Part shown: piece by piece, positions 45,749 to 55,562 of the stretch
How positions within the stretch are numbered: position 1 is the first letter of the stretch
How the letters are laid out: each line of letters starts with the position of its first letter
NCBI RefSeq assembly: GCF_003865345.1
Contig: NZ_RMVE01000001.1
Location: 868,001 to 932,000 of the forward strand
Direction: 5' to 3'
From: Nonlabens xiamenensis
GTDB taxonomy: Bacteria; Bacteroidota; Bacteroidia; Flavobacteriales; Flavobacteriaceae
Length of the DNA: 64,000 nt
The notes under the pieces: generated by a model
The model's database searches: none
What the model was told of the DNA's origin: nothing
What the model saw: the letters and a program-made list of their open reading frames with translations, nothing else
Made by a program: the position numbers and the translations under genes

Positions 45749-46527
45749 AGGCATTGACGATTGTGAAAATTGGCGGCCACCTGATCGATGATGACCAAGC
45801 CTTAAAAAAGGTACTGGTTGATTTTGCTGGGATCCAGGGTCCTAAAATCCTGATCCACGGCGGTGGACGTGCAGCTACTGCTTTGGCCAAAAAGCTGGAT
45901 TTGGAGGTGCAGATGTTGGAAGGAAGGCGTATCACCGACACCGATATGCTAGAAGTAGCTGTAATGGTATACGCTGGTAAAACAAATAAATTCATGGTGG
46001 CTAAATTGCAAGCTTTTGGATGTATGGCCATTGGACTCACTGGGGCGGATGCCGACTTGGTCAGGTCCAAAAAAAGATCAGTGGATCCTGTGGATTACGG
46101 TTGGGTGGGTGATGTAAAGAAAGTCAATGCAGGTTTTTTAAGCCAATGGCTGGAAGGAGCGCAGCCAGTTGTTCCTGTATTTTGTGCCATTACCCATGAT
46201 GGAAACGGACAATTACTCAACACCAATGCAGATACCATGGCGGCTGAAATCGCGGTGGCGATGACAGAATTTTATACAACCAGCCTGATCTATTGCTTCG
46301 AAAAACCAGGAGTCTTACTGGATATATCAGATGAGGATAGTCTGGTGACCCAATTGAATCAAAAAGACTATGACCGGTTAAAAAAGCAAGGTGTCATCGC
46401 TGATGGTATGTTGCCAAAATTGAAAAATTGCTTTTATGCCTTGAATCATGGCGTAGAAAAGATCAGCCTGGGTCATCCGGAAATCCTAAGTGACCCACAT
46501 TATAAATGTACAAGAATAAGCTTATGA
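45745..46527 (+). CDS. argB: N-acetyl/succinylglutamate kinase
   Basis: 260 residues. Amino-acid-kinase fold: VKIGGHLIDD, IHGGGRAATALAKKL and the Asp/Lys-bearing LNTNADTMAAEIAVAM region. It phosphorylates the acylated glutamate. It overlaps argF' and argE by 4 bp each, so the run argC-argE is tightly coupled. Compared with the longer arginine-inhibited kinases it lacks the N-terminal extension, so feedback inhibition by arginine is not predicted. Confidence 0.94.
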   Translation: MKALTIVKIGGHLIDDDQALKKVLVDFAGIQGPKILIHGGGRAATALAKKLDLEVQMLEGRRITDTDMLEVAVMVYAGKTNKFMVAKLQAFGCMAIGLTGADADLVRSKKRSVDPVDYGWVGDVKKVNAGFLSQWLEGAQPVVPVFCAITHDGNGQLLNTNADTMAAEIAVAMTEFYTTSLIYCFEKPGVLLDISDEDSLVTQLNQKDYDRLKKQGVIADGMLPKLKNCFYALNHGVEKISLGHPEILSDPHYKCTRISL

Positions 46528-47591
46528 ATCTGCAAAACCAACTTACCGTCAGCGCCATAGAATTGCTTAAAAACCTGATTAGTACCCCATCCTTTTCTGG
46601 AGAAGAGCAGAATACAGCCCTATTCATTGAGCGGTGGCTGGCTGACCAGGACATCAAATACCAACGTAGGCAGAACAATATTTGGTCGGTGAACAAAGAT
46701 TTTGATGCAACCAAACCTACGGTGCTGCTCAATTCACATCACGATACGGTCCAACCCAACAAAGCCTACACCAAGGATCCATTTGATCCGGTGTTGGTAG
46801 ATGGCAAATTGTATGGCTTGGGCAGTAATGATGCCGGCGGTTGTTTGGTATCCTTGCTGGCCAGCTTTGCTTATTTCTATCATCAAGATGATTTGGCTTA
46901 TAATCTCGTGATCGTCGCCAGTGCAGAAGAAGAAAGCAGCGGTCCTAACGGCTTGAACAGTATGTTGGAGGTCATACCGCCCATCGATGTAGCTATTGTG
47001 GGTGAGCCCACTCAAATGCAGTTGGCTGTAGCCGAAAAGGGGCTCGTGGTCTTTGATGTTTATGTAGAAGGAACTCCTGGACATGCGGCACATCCGAATG
47101 ACAATCATGCCATTTATAATTCCATTGCATTACAGGAATGGTTGCGGGATTATAAATTTGAACGGATCTCAGATCAATTGGGAGAGGTGAAGATGACCTT
47201 GACCCAAATCAATGCTGGTGTACAACATAATGCGATACCTTCTGAGGTGCACCTGGTGGTAGATGTACGAGTGAATGATTTATACAGCAATCAGGAGATC
47301 GCTGAATTGCTGAAAACAGAAGCGCCCTGTGATCGAATCAAAGCCAGAAGCTTAAGACTCAACTCAAGTTCGATCCCGGTTTCCCACGAACTCGTTCAAG
47401 CCGGATTGGCATTGGGTAGGGAAACTTATGGCTCACCAACCCTTTCTGATCAGGCCTGTTTGACCGTACCTTCCTTGAAATTAGGTCCCGGCGATAGTAC
47501 CAGGTCACACAGCGCGGACGAATTCATCTATCTTTCAGAAATTGAAGAGGGAATAGATCTTTATATCAAAATATTACAGCAAATCTTATAA
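46524..47591 (+). CDS. argE: Acylornithine/acylcitrulline deacylase (M20 family)
   Basis: 355 residues from MNLQNQL (46524). Metal ligands and catalytic residues: NSHHDTVQP, LGSNDAGGC, ASAEEESSGPNGL and the late His in THSADEF-like TRSHSADEF. In this operon it most likely removes the succinyl or acetyl group after carbamoylation. Overlaps argB by 4 bp; 10 bp gap to argH. Confidence 0.9.
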   Translation: MNLQNQLTVSAIELLKNLISTPSFSGEEQNTALFIERWLADQDIKYQRRQNNIWSVNKDFDATKPTVLLNSHHDTVQPNKAYTKDPFDPVLVDGKLYGLGSNDAGGCLVSLLASFAYFYHQDDLAYNLVIVASAEEESSGPNGLNSMLEVIPPIDVAIVGEPTQMQLAVAEKGLVVFDVYVEGTPGHAAHPNDNHAIYNSIALQEWLRDYKFERISDQLGEVKMTLTQINAGVQHNAIPSEVHLVVDVRVNDLYSNQEIAELLKTEAPCDRIKARSLRLNSSSIPVSHELVQAGLALGRETYGSPTLSDQACLTVPSLKLGPGDSTRSHSADEFIYLSEIEEGIDLYIKILQQIL

Positions 47592-47601
47592 TATACCTTT
47601 T

Positions 47602-48882
47602 ATGAAACTTTGGGAAAAGGGCTTGGCCATCGATAAAAAAATGGAGCAATTTACCGTGGGAAACGACCGCCAAACAGATCTATACATCGCAACTTATGAT
47701 GTGCAGGCATCTCGAGCGCATGCCCGAATGCTTAAAAAGGTAGGGATGCTATCAGAAGCCGAATTAAACCAACTAGAGTTAGGGTTGGACCGGATCGATC
47801 AGGAGTTGGAGCAAGGAACTTTTGTCATCAATGATGAATTTGAGGATATTCATTCCAAAATTGAATACGAACTCACCGAACAATTGGGTGAAGTAGGCAA
47901 AAAAATCCACACGGCCAGATCCCGAAATGACCAGGTATTGGTGGCTTTGCAATTGTATTATAAAGATAACCTTAGTCAAATCAGAGGCCAGGTTCATCAG
48001 TTGTTTGAGACCTTATTGTCGCTAGCCGAAACCTACAAAGACAAGCTTCTTCCTGGATATACACATTTGCAGGTAGCCATGCCGTCCTCTTTTGGTTTGT
48101 GGTTTTCTTCTTATGCAGAATTACTGGTTGACGATGTTTATATGCTGGACGCTACTTTGAAAGTGGTGGATCAGAATCCGCTGGGAAGTGCAGCTGGCTA
48201 CGGGAGTTCATTTCCTATTGACCGGGAATTTACCACGGATCAATTAAATTTTGCTGAGCTAAAATACAATGTAGTAGCTGCCCAACTCACCAGGGGAAGA
48301 AATGAGCGCATCATTGCTTCCAGTCTGGGGCAAATTGCGCAAACCTTGTCCAAGGCCGCTATGGATGTGTGCTTATATATGAGCCAGAATTTTGGATTTA
48401 TCAGTTTTCCGGATGCATTGACTACTGGGAGTAGTATAATGCCACATAAAAAAAATCCAGATGTTTTTGAACTGATCAGGGGGAAATGCAACAAGATACA
48501 GGCACTACAAACCGAAATGCTCTTGATCTCCCATAACCTTCCTAGCGGGTACCATAGAGACTTCCAATTATTGAAGGAAAATCTGATACAGACCATAGAA
48601 GATCTTAAGGAGGTCTTGGATATTTTTGATTATGCGATCCGTCAGATTATTATCAAGGATATTGATCTAAACGAGCCCAAATATGAATACTTATTTACCG
48701 TAGACAACATCAACCAGTTGGTCGTGGAAGGTGCCAGTTTTAGAGATGCCTACCAACAGATCGGCCAACAAGTACAGGAGGGCAGTTATGTGCCAGATCG
48801 GTCCAAGCAGCATACCCATTTAGGAAGTATGGGCAACCTGGGTCTGGACCAAATACGCAGTAAGTTTCCTGATCAGGCTTAG
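47602..48882 (+). CDS. argH: Argininosuccinate lyase
   Basis: 426 residues. The fumarase-superfamily signature GSSIMPHKKNPDVFELIRG and IHTARSRNDQVLVALQLYYKD are clear. It splits argininosuccinate to arginine and fumarate. Last gene of the operon. A hairpin GAAGTT/AACTTC with TTTTG follows at 48984-49011. Confidence 0.95.
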   Translation: MKLWEKGLAIDKKMEQFTVGNDRQTDLYIATYDVQASRAHARMLKKVGMLSEAELNQLELGLDRIDQELEQGTFVINDEFEDIHSKIEYELTEQLGEVGKKIHTARSRNDQVLVALQLYYKDNLSQIRGQVHQLFETLLSLAETYKDKLLPGYTHLQVAMPSSFGLWFSSYAELLVDDVYMLDATLKVVDQNPLGSAAGYGSSFPIDREFTTDQLNFAELKYNVVAAQLTRGRNERIIASSLGQIAQTLSKAAMDVCLYMSQNFGFISFPDALTTGSSIMPHKKNPDVFELIRGKCNKIQALQTEMLLISHNLPSGYHRDFQLLKENLIQTIEDLKEVLDIFDYAIRQIIIKDIDLNEPKYEYLFTVDNINQLVVEGASFRDAYQQIGQQVQEGSYVPDRSKQHTHLGSMGNLGLDQIRSKFPDQA

Positions 48883-48978
48883 GACAAAGGAAGGTTTTAC
48901 CATTTATAGTCCAGTATTGACTTCAGCATGTTACAAATGATTCATTTAAAAGTTGCTTACTACAATTCTGCCCTTATA

Positions 48979-49034
48979 AAATGGAAGTTGTATGTTTTTA
49001 AACTTCTTTTGTACAGATTTTGATTCTTCCATTT
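48979..49034. terminator. Candidate terminator and inverted repeat after argH
   Basis: GAAGTT (48984-48989) pairs with AACTTC (49001-49006) and is followed by TTTTG. A second, 9-bp perfect inverted repeat AAATGGAAG (48979-48987) / CTTCCATTT (49026-49034) overlaps it. It marks the left edge of the AT-rich accessory stretch. The rest of 48883-49185 shows no gene. Confidence 0.4.
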
Positions 49035-49185
49035 AATGTGGTTTAACAGCGACGTATATCACTATAAAGGGATTTTAAGCTACCCACTTTTCAATTTGTA
49101 AAATACTTAAGTGAAGAGAAAAAGGGATTCAAGTTTATAATCACACCGCTATTGCTTATGCTTGGTATTGTTAGCTAATTTTTAT

Positions 49186-49767
49186 TTATCTGAATTGTTT
49201 CGGCTTTTGTCCGTTGCTTGCCAATTTTGCAATTTCATCAATGCGGTTTTGTCTGGTTTCTTGTCGCTTGGCAGAAACTACCCAATACAATAACATTTTT
49301 TTGGTGGATTTGCTTTGCCTGTCAAAGTAATCAAAAGTATTTTTAGAACTCATCAATGCTTCCTGTAAGTCTTGTGGCAAGATCAATTGCTCTATTTCAT
49401 CTAAAATTGTCCAAGAACCGTTTTGCTTTGCCACTTCAATACTTTTCAAACCAGATTCTTTCATCAAACCAATTTTAATGAGTTGTTCTACTTTCTCCTT
49501 GTTGAATTTTGACCAAGTACTCTTCGGTTTTCTTTTTGAATAATATTGCCGATAACTGAATTCGTCAATGGTCTGTTTTTTGCTATCAATCCAACCAAAA
49601 CACAGAGCCTCATCCACCGCATCACTCCAACTAATAGATTTCTTTTCTGACTTGTATTTATAAAACACGAGCCATACAGATGTCTTGGTTTTGTGATTTT
49701 CCACTAACCAATTTCGCCAATCTGTACGGCTTGTTGGACAAAATGTATCTATGTTTTTATTTGACAA
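49186..49767 (-). CDS. YdeI/OmpD-associated family protein
   Basis: 193 residues. FCPTSRTDWRNWLVENHKTKTSVWLVFYKYKSEKKSISWSDAVDEALCFGWIDSKKQTIDEF is the standard start of this family, with KSTWSKFNKEKVEQLI further on and the RIDEIAKLASNGQKP tail. No signal peptide. Function is unsettled; some members are linked to bacteriocin/antimicrobial-peptide protection. It overlaps the upstream RidA-like gene by 11 bp. Confidence 0.88.
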   Translation of the reverse strand: MSNKNIDTFCPTSRTDWRNWLVENHKTKTSVWLVFYKYKSEKKSISWSDAVDEALCFGWIDSKKQTIDEFSYRQYYSKRKPKSTWSKFNKEKVEQLIKIGLMKESGLKSIEVAKQNGSWTILDEIEQLILPQDLQEALMSSKNTFDYFDRQSKSTKKMLLYWVVSAKRQETRQNRIDEIAKLASNGQKPKQFR

Positions 49768-50149
49768 CTGTGGCTTCTAATTCTATTGTCAAAGTAGCGA
49801 AAAGTGCTTTAATTTCAAGTAAGCTTGTTGCTTGTTTTATACCGTACTTTTGTAAAAAAGGCACATACACATCCATACATGTTGTGAAAAAATCTTGTGT
49901 TGAAGTTGTGTAGACATTGAGTCTTACAATGTTTTTACATTCATATCCGGCATCATTGATCAGCGTTTCTAAATTCCGAATGGTTTGAATTAATTGAGAA
50001 CGCATATCTGCGGTACTTGGCACACCGTTCTCGTCGATGGCAACCTGGCCGGAACAGTACAAAGTTCCTTCTACCTTTTTTACTTCTACAGCTTGTGCAG
50101 AGTTAGTTTGTTCACCCCATTTCCAAGGGTCAATCGTTCTTTTTTCCAT
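49757..50149 (-). CDS. RidA/YjgF-YER057c-UK114 family protein lacking the catalytic Arg
   Basis: 130 residues. Fold motifs SGQVAIDENGVPSTADMRSQLIQTIRNLETLINDAGYECKNIVRLNVYTT are intact. Where RidA has PARSxVEV with the imine-deaminase arginine, this protein reads QATSLLEIKAL, with Thr. It is therefore probably not a canonical imine/enamine deaminase. It sits between a WYL regulator (80 bp upstream) and a YdeI-like gene. Confidence 0.88.
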   Translation of the reverse strand: MEKRTIDPWKWGEQTNSAQAVEVKKVEGTLYCSGQVAIDENGVPSTADMRSQLIQTIRNLETLINDAGYECKNIVRLNVYTTSTQDFFTTCMDVYVPFLQKYGIKQATSLLEIKALFATLTIELEATVVK

Positions 50150-50229
50150 TTTAAAATATTTTACTCATTTAACTTGAGACAAAACTAAATTGGAGTTGTG
50201 ACAGCCCTATGTCAGGGGTGGAAATAAGC

Positions 50230-50919
50230 CTAATAATATTTATCAAAATACTCTTGCAAGGTCATTTTGTGTGGTTCAAAATATTCGTTGAGCACTTGTA
50301 ATTTTTTAATTCTGTCTAAACGGAAAAACCGAAATTCTTTCCGTAAACGGCAGTAAGCAACTAACAACCAATTTTCCGTGCTTAGAAGGGCAAATGGTTC
50401 TAAAATTCGAGAGGTGGGCTTGTTGTCAGCATTTAAGTAGTCAACACTGACAAGTAGAAAATTAGTCAAGGCAAATTGTAATTCGGATAAATTGTTACTG
50501 TTTCTTTCGCGATTCAGGTTTTGACTGAATCTTGTCCTTTCAGATAACAAATTGACTTTGTCTTGAAGATTGTATTTCAAAACCGCTTTGACTTTTTCAA
50601 TTGCTTCTGAATACTCTTTTACAAAGGAAGCATCTTTGTTTTTTAATACTAATTGTTCGGCTGTGATTAATGCGTTGGCCTGAGATTCAGTAAACATTAC
50701 TGGCGGAATTTGATAACCTTCCATTAATGAATAGCCTTTGCCTTCTTCTGTGATGATGGGAACTCCAGCTTGTTCCAATGCTCGAATGTCTCTATAGATT
50801 GTTCTAACGCTTACCGAAAACTTGTTGGCTAATTCTGTTGAAGTCAAAAGTCGCTTCGTTTGCAACTGCGTTAAAATGGCAGTCAATCGTGGAAGTCGTT
50901 TTGTTTCATTTTCGTTCAT
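50230..50919 (-). CDS. HTH-WYL transcriptional regulator (YafY-type)
   Basis: 229 residues. An N-terminal winged HTH (LTAILTQLQTKRLLTSTELANKFSVSVRTIYRDIRALEQAGVPI) is followed by a WYL domain (LEPFALLSTENWLLVAYCRLRKEFRFFRLDRIKKLQVL). WYL regulators sense ligands, sometimes nucleic acids. The gene is upstream of the RidA-like and YdeI-like genes on the same strand and may control them. Confidence 0.9.
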   Translation of the reverse strand: MNENETKRLPRLTAILTQLQTKRLLTSTELANKFSVSVRTIYRDIRALEQAGVPIITEEGKGYSLMEGYQIPPVMFTESQANALITAEQLVLKNKDASFVKEYSEAIEKVKAVLKYNLQDKVNLLSERTRFSQNLNRERNSNNLSELQFALTNFLLVSVDYLNADNKPTSRILEPFALLSTENWLLVAYCRLRKEFRFFRLDRIKKLQVLNEYFEPHKMTLQEYFDKYY

Positions 50920-51041
50920 TCTTTATTTCTCGGTCGTTGTTCCCTGTGTGGTATGGGAAATTTACGGGCTTTAATCACTAAGTTTTCAGAAAGCAAGATA
51001 CTTTTTTAACGCAAAAACGATCCAAGTAAACACTTAAATCG

Positions 51042-51634
51042 CTATTGCTTATACCAGTCTATATTGTCCTGCGTTTTTCTAACTTCCACAGCTAATAATT
51101 TTATAAACTTCCAATCTCCTCTTTCCATCGATTCGCCAACCGTTAGCTCCATAATTTCCTTGCCAAGCGATAGCGTCTCGGTAACAGCATCCTTCCATTC
51201 ATCATGACTTGTTGGAATACCTAACTTGTCAGAAACAGCATTGACGTTAAATGCTAGAATAACACCCTCTTTTTCCATTTTTTTTACTTTCTCTCTAGTA
51301 ATAGTAAGATTTTTCTTCCATTTTTTTGAATTCGTCCCTTGAGGAACTTTCGCTCCGACAGTCAGTCCTTTTTTAATCTTAAAAACTGGTTCAAAGTTTT
51401 CATCAAAAATAACTAGACCATAAGCACCTTTTCCAGTGCCTGACATCCCACTTCTTCTAACATCAAAGCTTACGTCTAATTTTAAATTGTCGCCAGATTT
51501 GTACAGGTGATACGACCTTTGGCTCTGGTCTCTCCCTTTGTACTTTTCATATTGTCTTTGGCAATGGTCTGTCCAAATGAATACATTCCGACAAAAAGGA
51601 ACATAAAACAAATCAATAGATTTTGAGTTTTCAT
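51042..51634 (-). pseudogene. Secreted hypothetical protein split by a frameshift
   Basis: An ATG at 51632-51634 opens a signal-peptide frame (NLLICFMFLFVGMYSFGQ) that ends at 51482. The long downstream frame (RSYHLYKSGDNLKLDVSF ... WYKQ to 51042) is in another frame and has no signal sequence at its own first ATG (51611). Joining the two by one indel between 51611 and 51484, most naturally near 51505-51530, gives a normal secreted protein of about 195 residues. This could be decay, a sequencing error, or two unrelated frames. Family not recognised. Confidence 0.6.
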
Positions 51635-51841
51635 AAATTTATAGGTTGATAATTATTCCTCTAAAACTATTATTCAGGGTTTTATGCTACAATACCTATA
51701 CTGGGGATTTTCTCGAATGCATTGCATCAGACTTCTTCCGAATATGAAAAGCAGGGCTGGAAATAAGCGATCACCTGTTGGATGTAATGCAAGCAGAATA
51801 ACAACCATGTGCTGAATTAAAAAGTGCTGAAGAAAGTGTTC

Positions 51842-53134
51842 TTAACTCAGTTCTTTATGGGCCTGCCTCTTTTTGTAGAAGAATTCAAGTAAGAATGAAA
51901 ATATAATTATTCCAACAGCGACGATTACACCTATACTATTTGTCCCAAATTGCTGAACTAATAGCGTTATGAATGCTAAAATACACAACACACCAGCCAA
52001 GAGGTGTATCCATTTTTTAGAGTTTAATTCTTTGTGTTTTTTATATCCAATAAAGTTGACCACTGCAAAAATCAAGAGAAAACCAGCACTTCCTGCGGTA
52101 GATATGCTTTGTAAATTGAAAAGGTTGACCAATGCAACAGATAAAATGGCGGTTACCAAAAATCCTATTGGTTTACCCCAAAATTTGTGGCAAAAATATT
52201 TTGGTAATTCGTTGTCTTTGGCAATATCGTAATTGACACGACCACTACCTAGAACAGTGGCGTTAATGGCAGAAAATGTTGATATCAGGGCTGTTATAGT
52301 AATTACTGTAAAGCCAATATGCCCCAAGGTTGGTTCAGCAGCCTTGGCCAAAACGTAATCTTGAGCGCTTGCAATTTGATTGAAAGGTAAAGCACCTACG
52401 GTAACGATAGCAATCAAGATATATAGGACAATAACAAACCCCACTGCTCCAAAATAAGCCTTTTCGGTATTTTTATCTCTGTTTTTCAGATCGGAAATCG
52501 AGTTGGCAATCAGCTCAAAACCTTCATAGGCTACAAAAATTACCATTCCGCCGGAGAGCAGGAGTAGTGGGTTTTCCCAATTTGGTGGTGAAAGCTGATG
52601 TAAATTTTCTGGATGGTTTGAGAGTCCGTAAAAGCCTATACCTATAAAAGCTATTAAAATCAGTAGTTTAATGATAACTGCAACAGACTCTATGCCGCTC
52701 ACTAATTTTACACTCAAATAGTTAATCAACAGGGCCAACAAGAGAATGCTCGTTTGATAAATATGTGTATCAATATTTTTTGAACCGGTGATTGAAATTA
52801 ATTCGGCACCATAAGAACCAAATGCCGAAGCATAGAGCGCAAGCATCACAATATAACTGAGCCAAAGAAGATTGTTAATGCCACCTGAAAAAATTCCTTG
52901 ACCAAATTGGCTATTAACGAATTCAACAGTACCGCCATCTTTCGGATATTTTTTTGAAAGTTTGGCATAGGAATAGGCGGTTAATAAGGCAATTAAGCCT
53001 GCAAAGCAAAACGCAACTGGTGTTCCACCTTTGGCTAATGAAACTGCAAGGCCAAGCACGGCAAAAATTCCACCTCCCACCATACCGCCAATGCCGATGG
53101 AAATAGCATCTTTTAAACTTATTTTTTCATTCAT
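51842..53134 (-). CDS. APC-family amino acid permease
   Basis: 430 residues from MNEKISLKDA, with about 12 TM segments. The first TM region has the APC motif ISIGIGGMVGGGIFAVLGLA, and TM6-like GGMVIFVAYEGFELIANS follows. It imports or exchanges an amino acid; substrate not predictable. The frame runs on to 53152, but those six codons lie before the better start. On its 5' side, 27 bp away, is copy 1 of the 393-bp repeat. Confidence 0.9.
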   Translation of the reverse strand: MNEKISLKDAISIGIGGMVGGGIFAVLGLAVSLAKGGTPVAFCFAGLIALLTAYSYAKLSKKYPKDGGTVEFVNSQFGQGIFSGGINNLLWLSYIVMLALYASAFGSYGAELISITGSKNIDTHIYQTSILLLALLINYLSVKLVSGIESVAVIIKLLILIAFIGIGFYGLSNHPENLHQLSPPNWENPLLLLSGGMVIFVAYEGFELIANSISDLKNRDKNTEKAYFGAVGFVIVLYILIAIVTVGALPFNQIASAQDYVLAKAAEPTLGHIGFTVITITALISTFSAINATVLGSGRVNYDIAKDNELPKYFCHKFWGKPIGFLVTAILSVALVNLFNLQSISTAGSAGFLLIFAVVNFIGYKKHKELNSKKWIHLLAGVLCILAFITLLVQQFGTNSIGVIVAVGIIIFSFLLEFFYKKRQAHKELS

Positions 53135-53161
53135 AGGATGTTGTCTTCTCAAATCTCCCCC

Positions 53162-53554
53162 TCCTGAAATGTCTAAAGGTTATTCCCAAAAACTATCGGG
53201 TGATGTAGACCGTGTTTGTCTATCATTTCAGGTGTTTATCATCTAAAGATAAATCTAATCTCACAGAGTTGTAGAAGTAAATTGGGTTTTTAGCGGCAAG
53301 CTTTGCCTATTTGTCAACTTCACTTGAAGAGCAATAATAGCATAAGAACAATGAACACAGCTCAAATTAAATGATTACGGTAAGTACAAAGCAACGCAGG
53401 TGAACAGATGAGAATGGAACCCCATCGTTAAGCCAGTGTCAGTTTGATCACTCAAAATCAAAAAGGCGCTCATTTCTCCGATGGGTAGGTCAAATGAGAG
53501 TAAGATATATTGACCGCTCAGGCGGTGAATCACCTAGAGGGTGTTGAGCGAGTT
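53162..53554. repeat. 393-bp direct repeat, copy 1
   Basis: Nearly identical, same orientation and same length as 55563-55955; about sixteen substitutions by eye and no indel. It contains several small inverted repeats: CCCATCG/CGATGGG, CTCATTT/AAATGAG, ACCGC-TCAG-GCGGT and GGCAA-GCT-TTGCC. It lies 27 bp before the APC permease start on the minus strand. No convincing ORF: the reading frame open in copy 2 has a stop here. The stretch from 53555 to 53710 shows nothing further. Confidence 0.9.
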
Positions 53555-53710
53555 ACATCGTATGTAAATCTTCACAAACCATTGTGAAAAGGGAGAAGTT
53601 AGTCCTTATTTGGAGACTATAAATATTTCATTATTAACGGATTAAAATTAATAACACCGTTGAAAATTTTAAAAACACAATTCATAAAAGCCGTAGTCGT
53701 GGTGGCGCCT

Positions 53711-54571
53711 TTATTTTGTCTCTTTAATAATAATGTTCTGGTAGTTGTAGGGGATTTCTATGTTTTCTCGGTCAAAACGTTCTTTTATTGAGCGCAGTAG
53801 ATCACAATACATTATAAATCCATTGGCTGCATTGTCCGAATAGGCCCAAACTTTTAATGTAATGGAAGAATTTCCCAATGCGGTAACTCTTGAAACAACT
53901 TCAGGCACATTATTTTCTACATCTGCTGCAGTTCTATTATCTATATGTAACGGATGTTTTAAAACCTCTTCTTCCATCAATTTTAAAGCTCTTCCAATGT
54001 CGGAATTATATCCAATTCCAATTTCAATCATTTTACAAATTCTCGTGTCATTTAAGTTGGTATTGACAATAACATTAGAGCTAATAACTGAGTTGGGTAC
54101 TACAATCCTATTATTTTCAAAATCCCGAAGAACCACTTGTCTTAAATTAATTTCTTCGACAGTTCCAGTATAAGTTTGGTTAAATGTAATTCTATCGTTG
54201 ATTTTGAATGGTTTGAATATCACAATGAGAAATCCACTCATGATATTACTTAAGGCCTGTTGCGATGCTAACCCTGCTACAAGTGATATGATTCCAGCAC
54301 CTGCTAACAAAGAATGACCTATAGTCTTCATTTGAGGAATTTGTATCAGAGCAAATGAAAAACCTACAATAAAAATAAGTGCTGTTATAAGGTTCGTTAC
54401 AAAGAGGTAGCTTGTAGGATCAACATGTTTTGTTTTTACTAAGGAATCTATTTTTTTCTTGGATAAATACTTAAAAATCAAAGCAAAAAAAATGGTTAGC
54501 GCAATTATAATTCCGATGATGATTATCATTTTAAAATCAGTAAAAAAGAAGCTATCAAAATCTATTATCAT
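53711..54571 (-). CDS. Small-conductance mechanosensitive channel (MscS family)
   Basis: 286 residues, three TM segments, then the pore-helix signature LAGAGIISLVAGLASQQALSNIMSGFLIVIFKPFKINDRI and the beta domain GTVEEINLRQVVLRDFENNRIVVPNSVISSNVIVN. It releases solutes on osmotic downshock from the inner membrane. Start at 54571; a later ATG at 54532 would drop 13 residues. It lies between the two copies of the 393-bp repeat. Confidence 0.92.
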   Translation of the reverse strand: MIIDFDSFFFTDFKMIIIIGIIIALTIFFALIFKYLSKKKIDSLVKTKHVDPTSYLFVTNLITALIFIVGFSFALIQIPQMKTIGHSLLAGAGIISLVAGLASQQALSNIMSGFLIVIFKPFKINDRITFNQTYTGTVEEINLRQVVLRDFENNRIVVPNSVISSNVIVNTNLNDTRICKMIEIGIGYNSDIGRALKLMEEEVLKHPLHIDNRTAADVENNVPEVVSRVTALGNSSITLKVWAYSDNAANGFIMYCDLLRSIKERFDRENIEIPYNYQNIIIKETK

Positions 54572-54684
54572 TTTTTCTTAAGAGTTTTTAATTTTTTATG
54601 TCCTTTATGGACAGGAATTACAAGGAATGTAATATGAATAAAGTTGACGATAAGTCGCTTATACTTATGTTTTTATTGTGCTTA

Positions 54685-55544
54685 TTATTTCTTGAATACT
54701 TTTTTAAGTTTCCCAAGAAATCCTGATTCATTGCTCTTTCTTTCCTTAGTCATTTCTTTTTCCTTGTTATGCACTTCATTAACAAGTTTTCCTGGCTGCT
54801 CGTCATCATCTCGATGTACCCTTTTGACCTCAGGCACTTTCAAACCAGAAAGGAGTTCGTACTGTTCTTTAGCCTTTTTGAAAATTTCGATTTCTGCTTT
54901 TGTTCTTGTGTCTACTTGGGTCATTTCAGGGAAAAGTCCACTTGAATTTTTAACAGATTCACATTCAAAATCACTCAACATTCCTTGGTAGATTTGAATA
55001 GCTTGTTGTGTTTGTCCAACATTCGCATAAGATTCAGCAAACTGTAATAAATCTTTTCCTATATCTTCCTTCTTTAGTAAATTTCCAATTGAGGTAGTTA
55101 TTTGAGCTTTTGAAGCAGAAATATTAGCTATTGATTTTAGATCATTCTTTTCTTTAAGCAAATCAATAAATTCTTGGAATTTTGCTCTCAAATCAGAATG
55201 CACTTTATAAATATCAATATCAGATAAATAAACTCCATTTCTCATAGCGGTATCTGCCATAAGTTTTGTGAATCCACCAGTCTTAAAAGCCAACTGAACT
55301 AATATGTCTGAATATTCTTGAAGTTGTTCTTCATCAATTTCTGATTCATTAAGTGCTTTATAGATCTCTAAACCTTCAAAATATTCTTCATGATATTTTC
55401 AGCTTTAAAACTTTCTCTGTCAATCGTAACTTTTCGTCCTTTAATTACTTTGAAAAGGAATTTATGAATATCAAATGAATTTTCAGAATTCGAGAGTTCC
55501 TGTTCAAGTTCTTCAAATTTATTCTGTTTTATTAGATCTATCAT
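54685..55544 (-). pseudogene. TPR-like cytoplasmic protein split by a frameshift
   Basis: ATG at 55542-55544 opens MIDLIKQNKFEELEQELSN..., running to a TAG at 55368-55370. The rest of the protein (HEEYFEGLEIYKALNESE ... LKKVFKK, to 54685) continues in another frame, open after a TGA at 55399-55401. A one-base indel between about 55370 and 55400 would join them into about 285 residues. The downstream part has a helical repeat (AESYANVGQTQQAIQIYQGMLSDF) and a charged tail. Family not recognised. The gene starts 18 bp from copy 2 of the repeat. Confidence 0.65.
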
Positions 55545-55562
55545 TTTTGTTTTAATGTCAAA

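Noticed and set aside
49140-51056. Shared word CGCTATTGCTTAT at 49147 and 51039
   Set aside because: Only about 13 bp and not extended; too weak to call a repeat.
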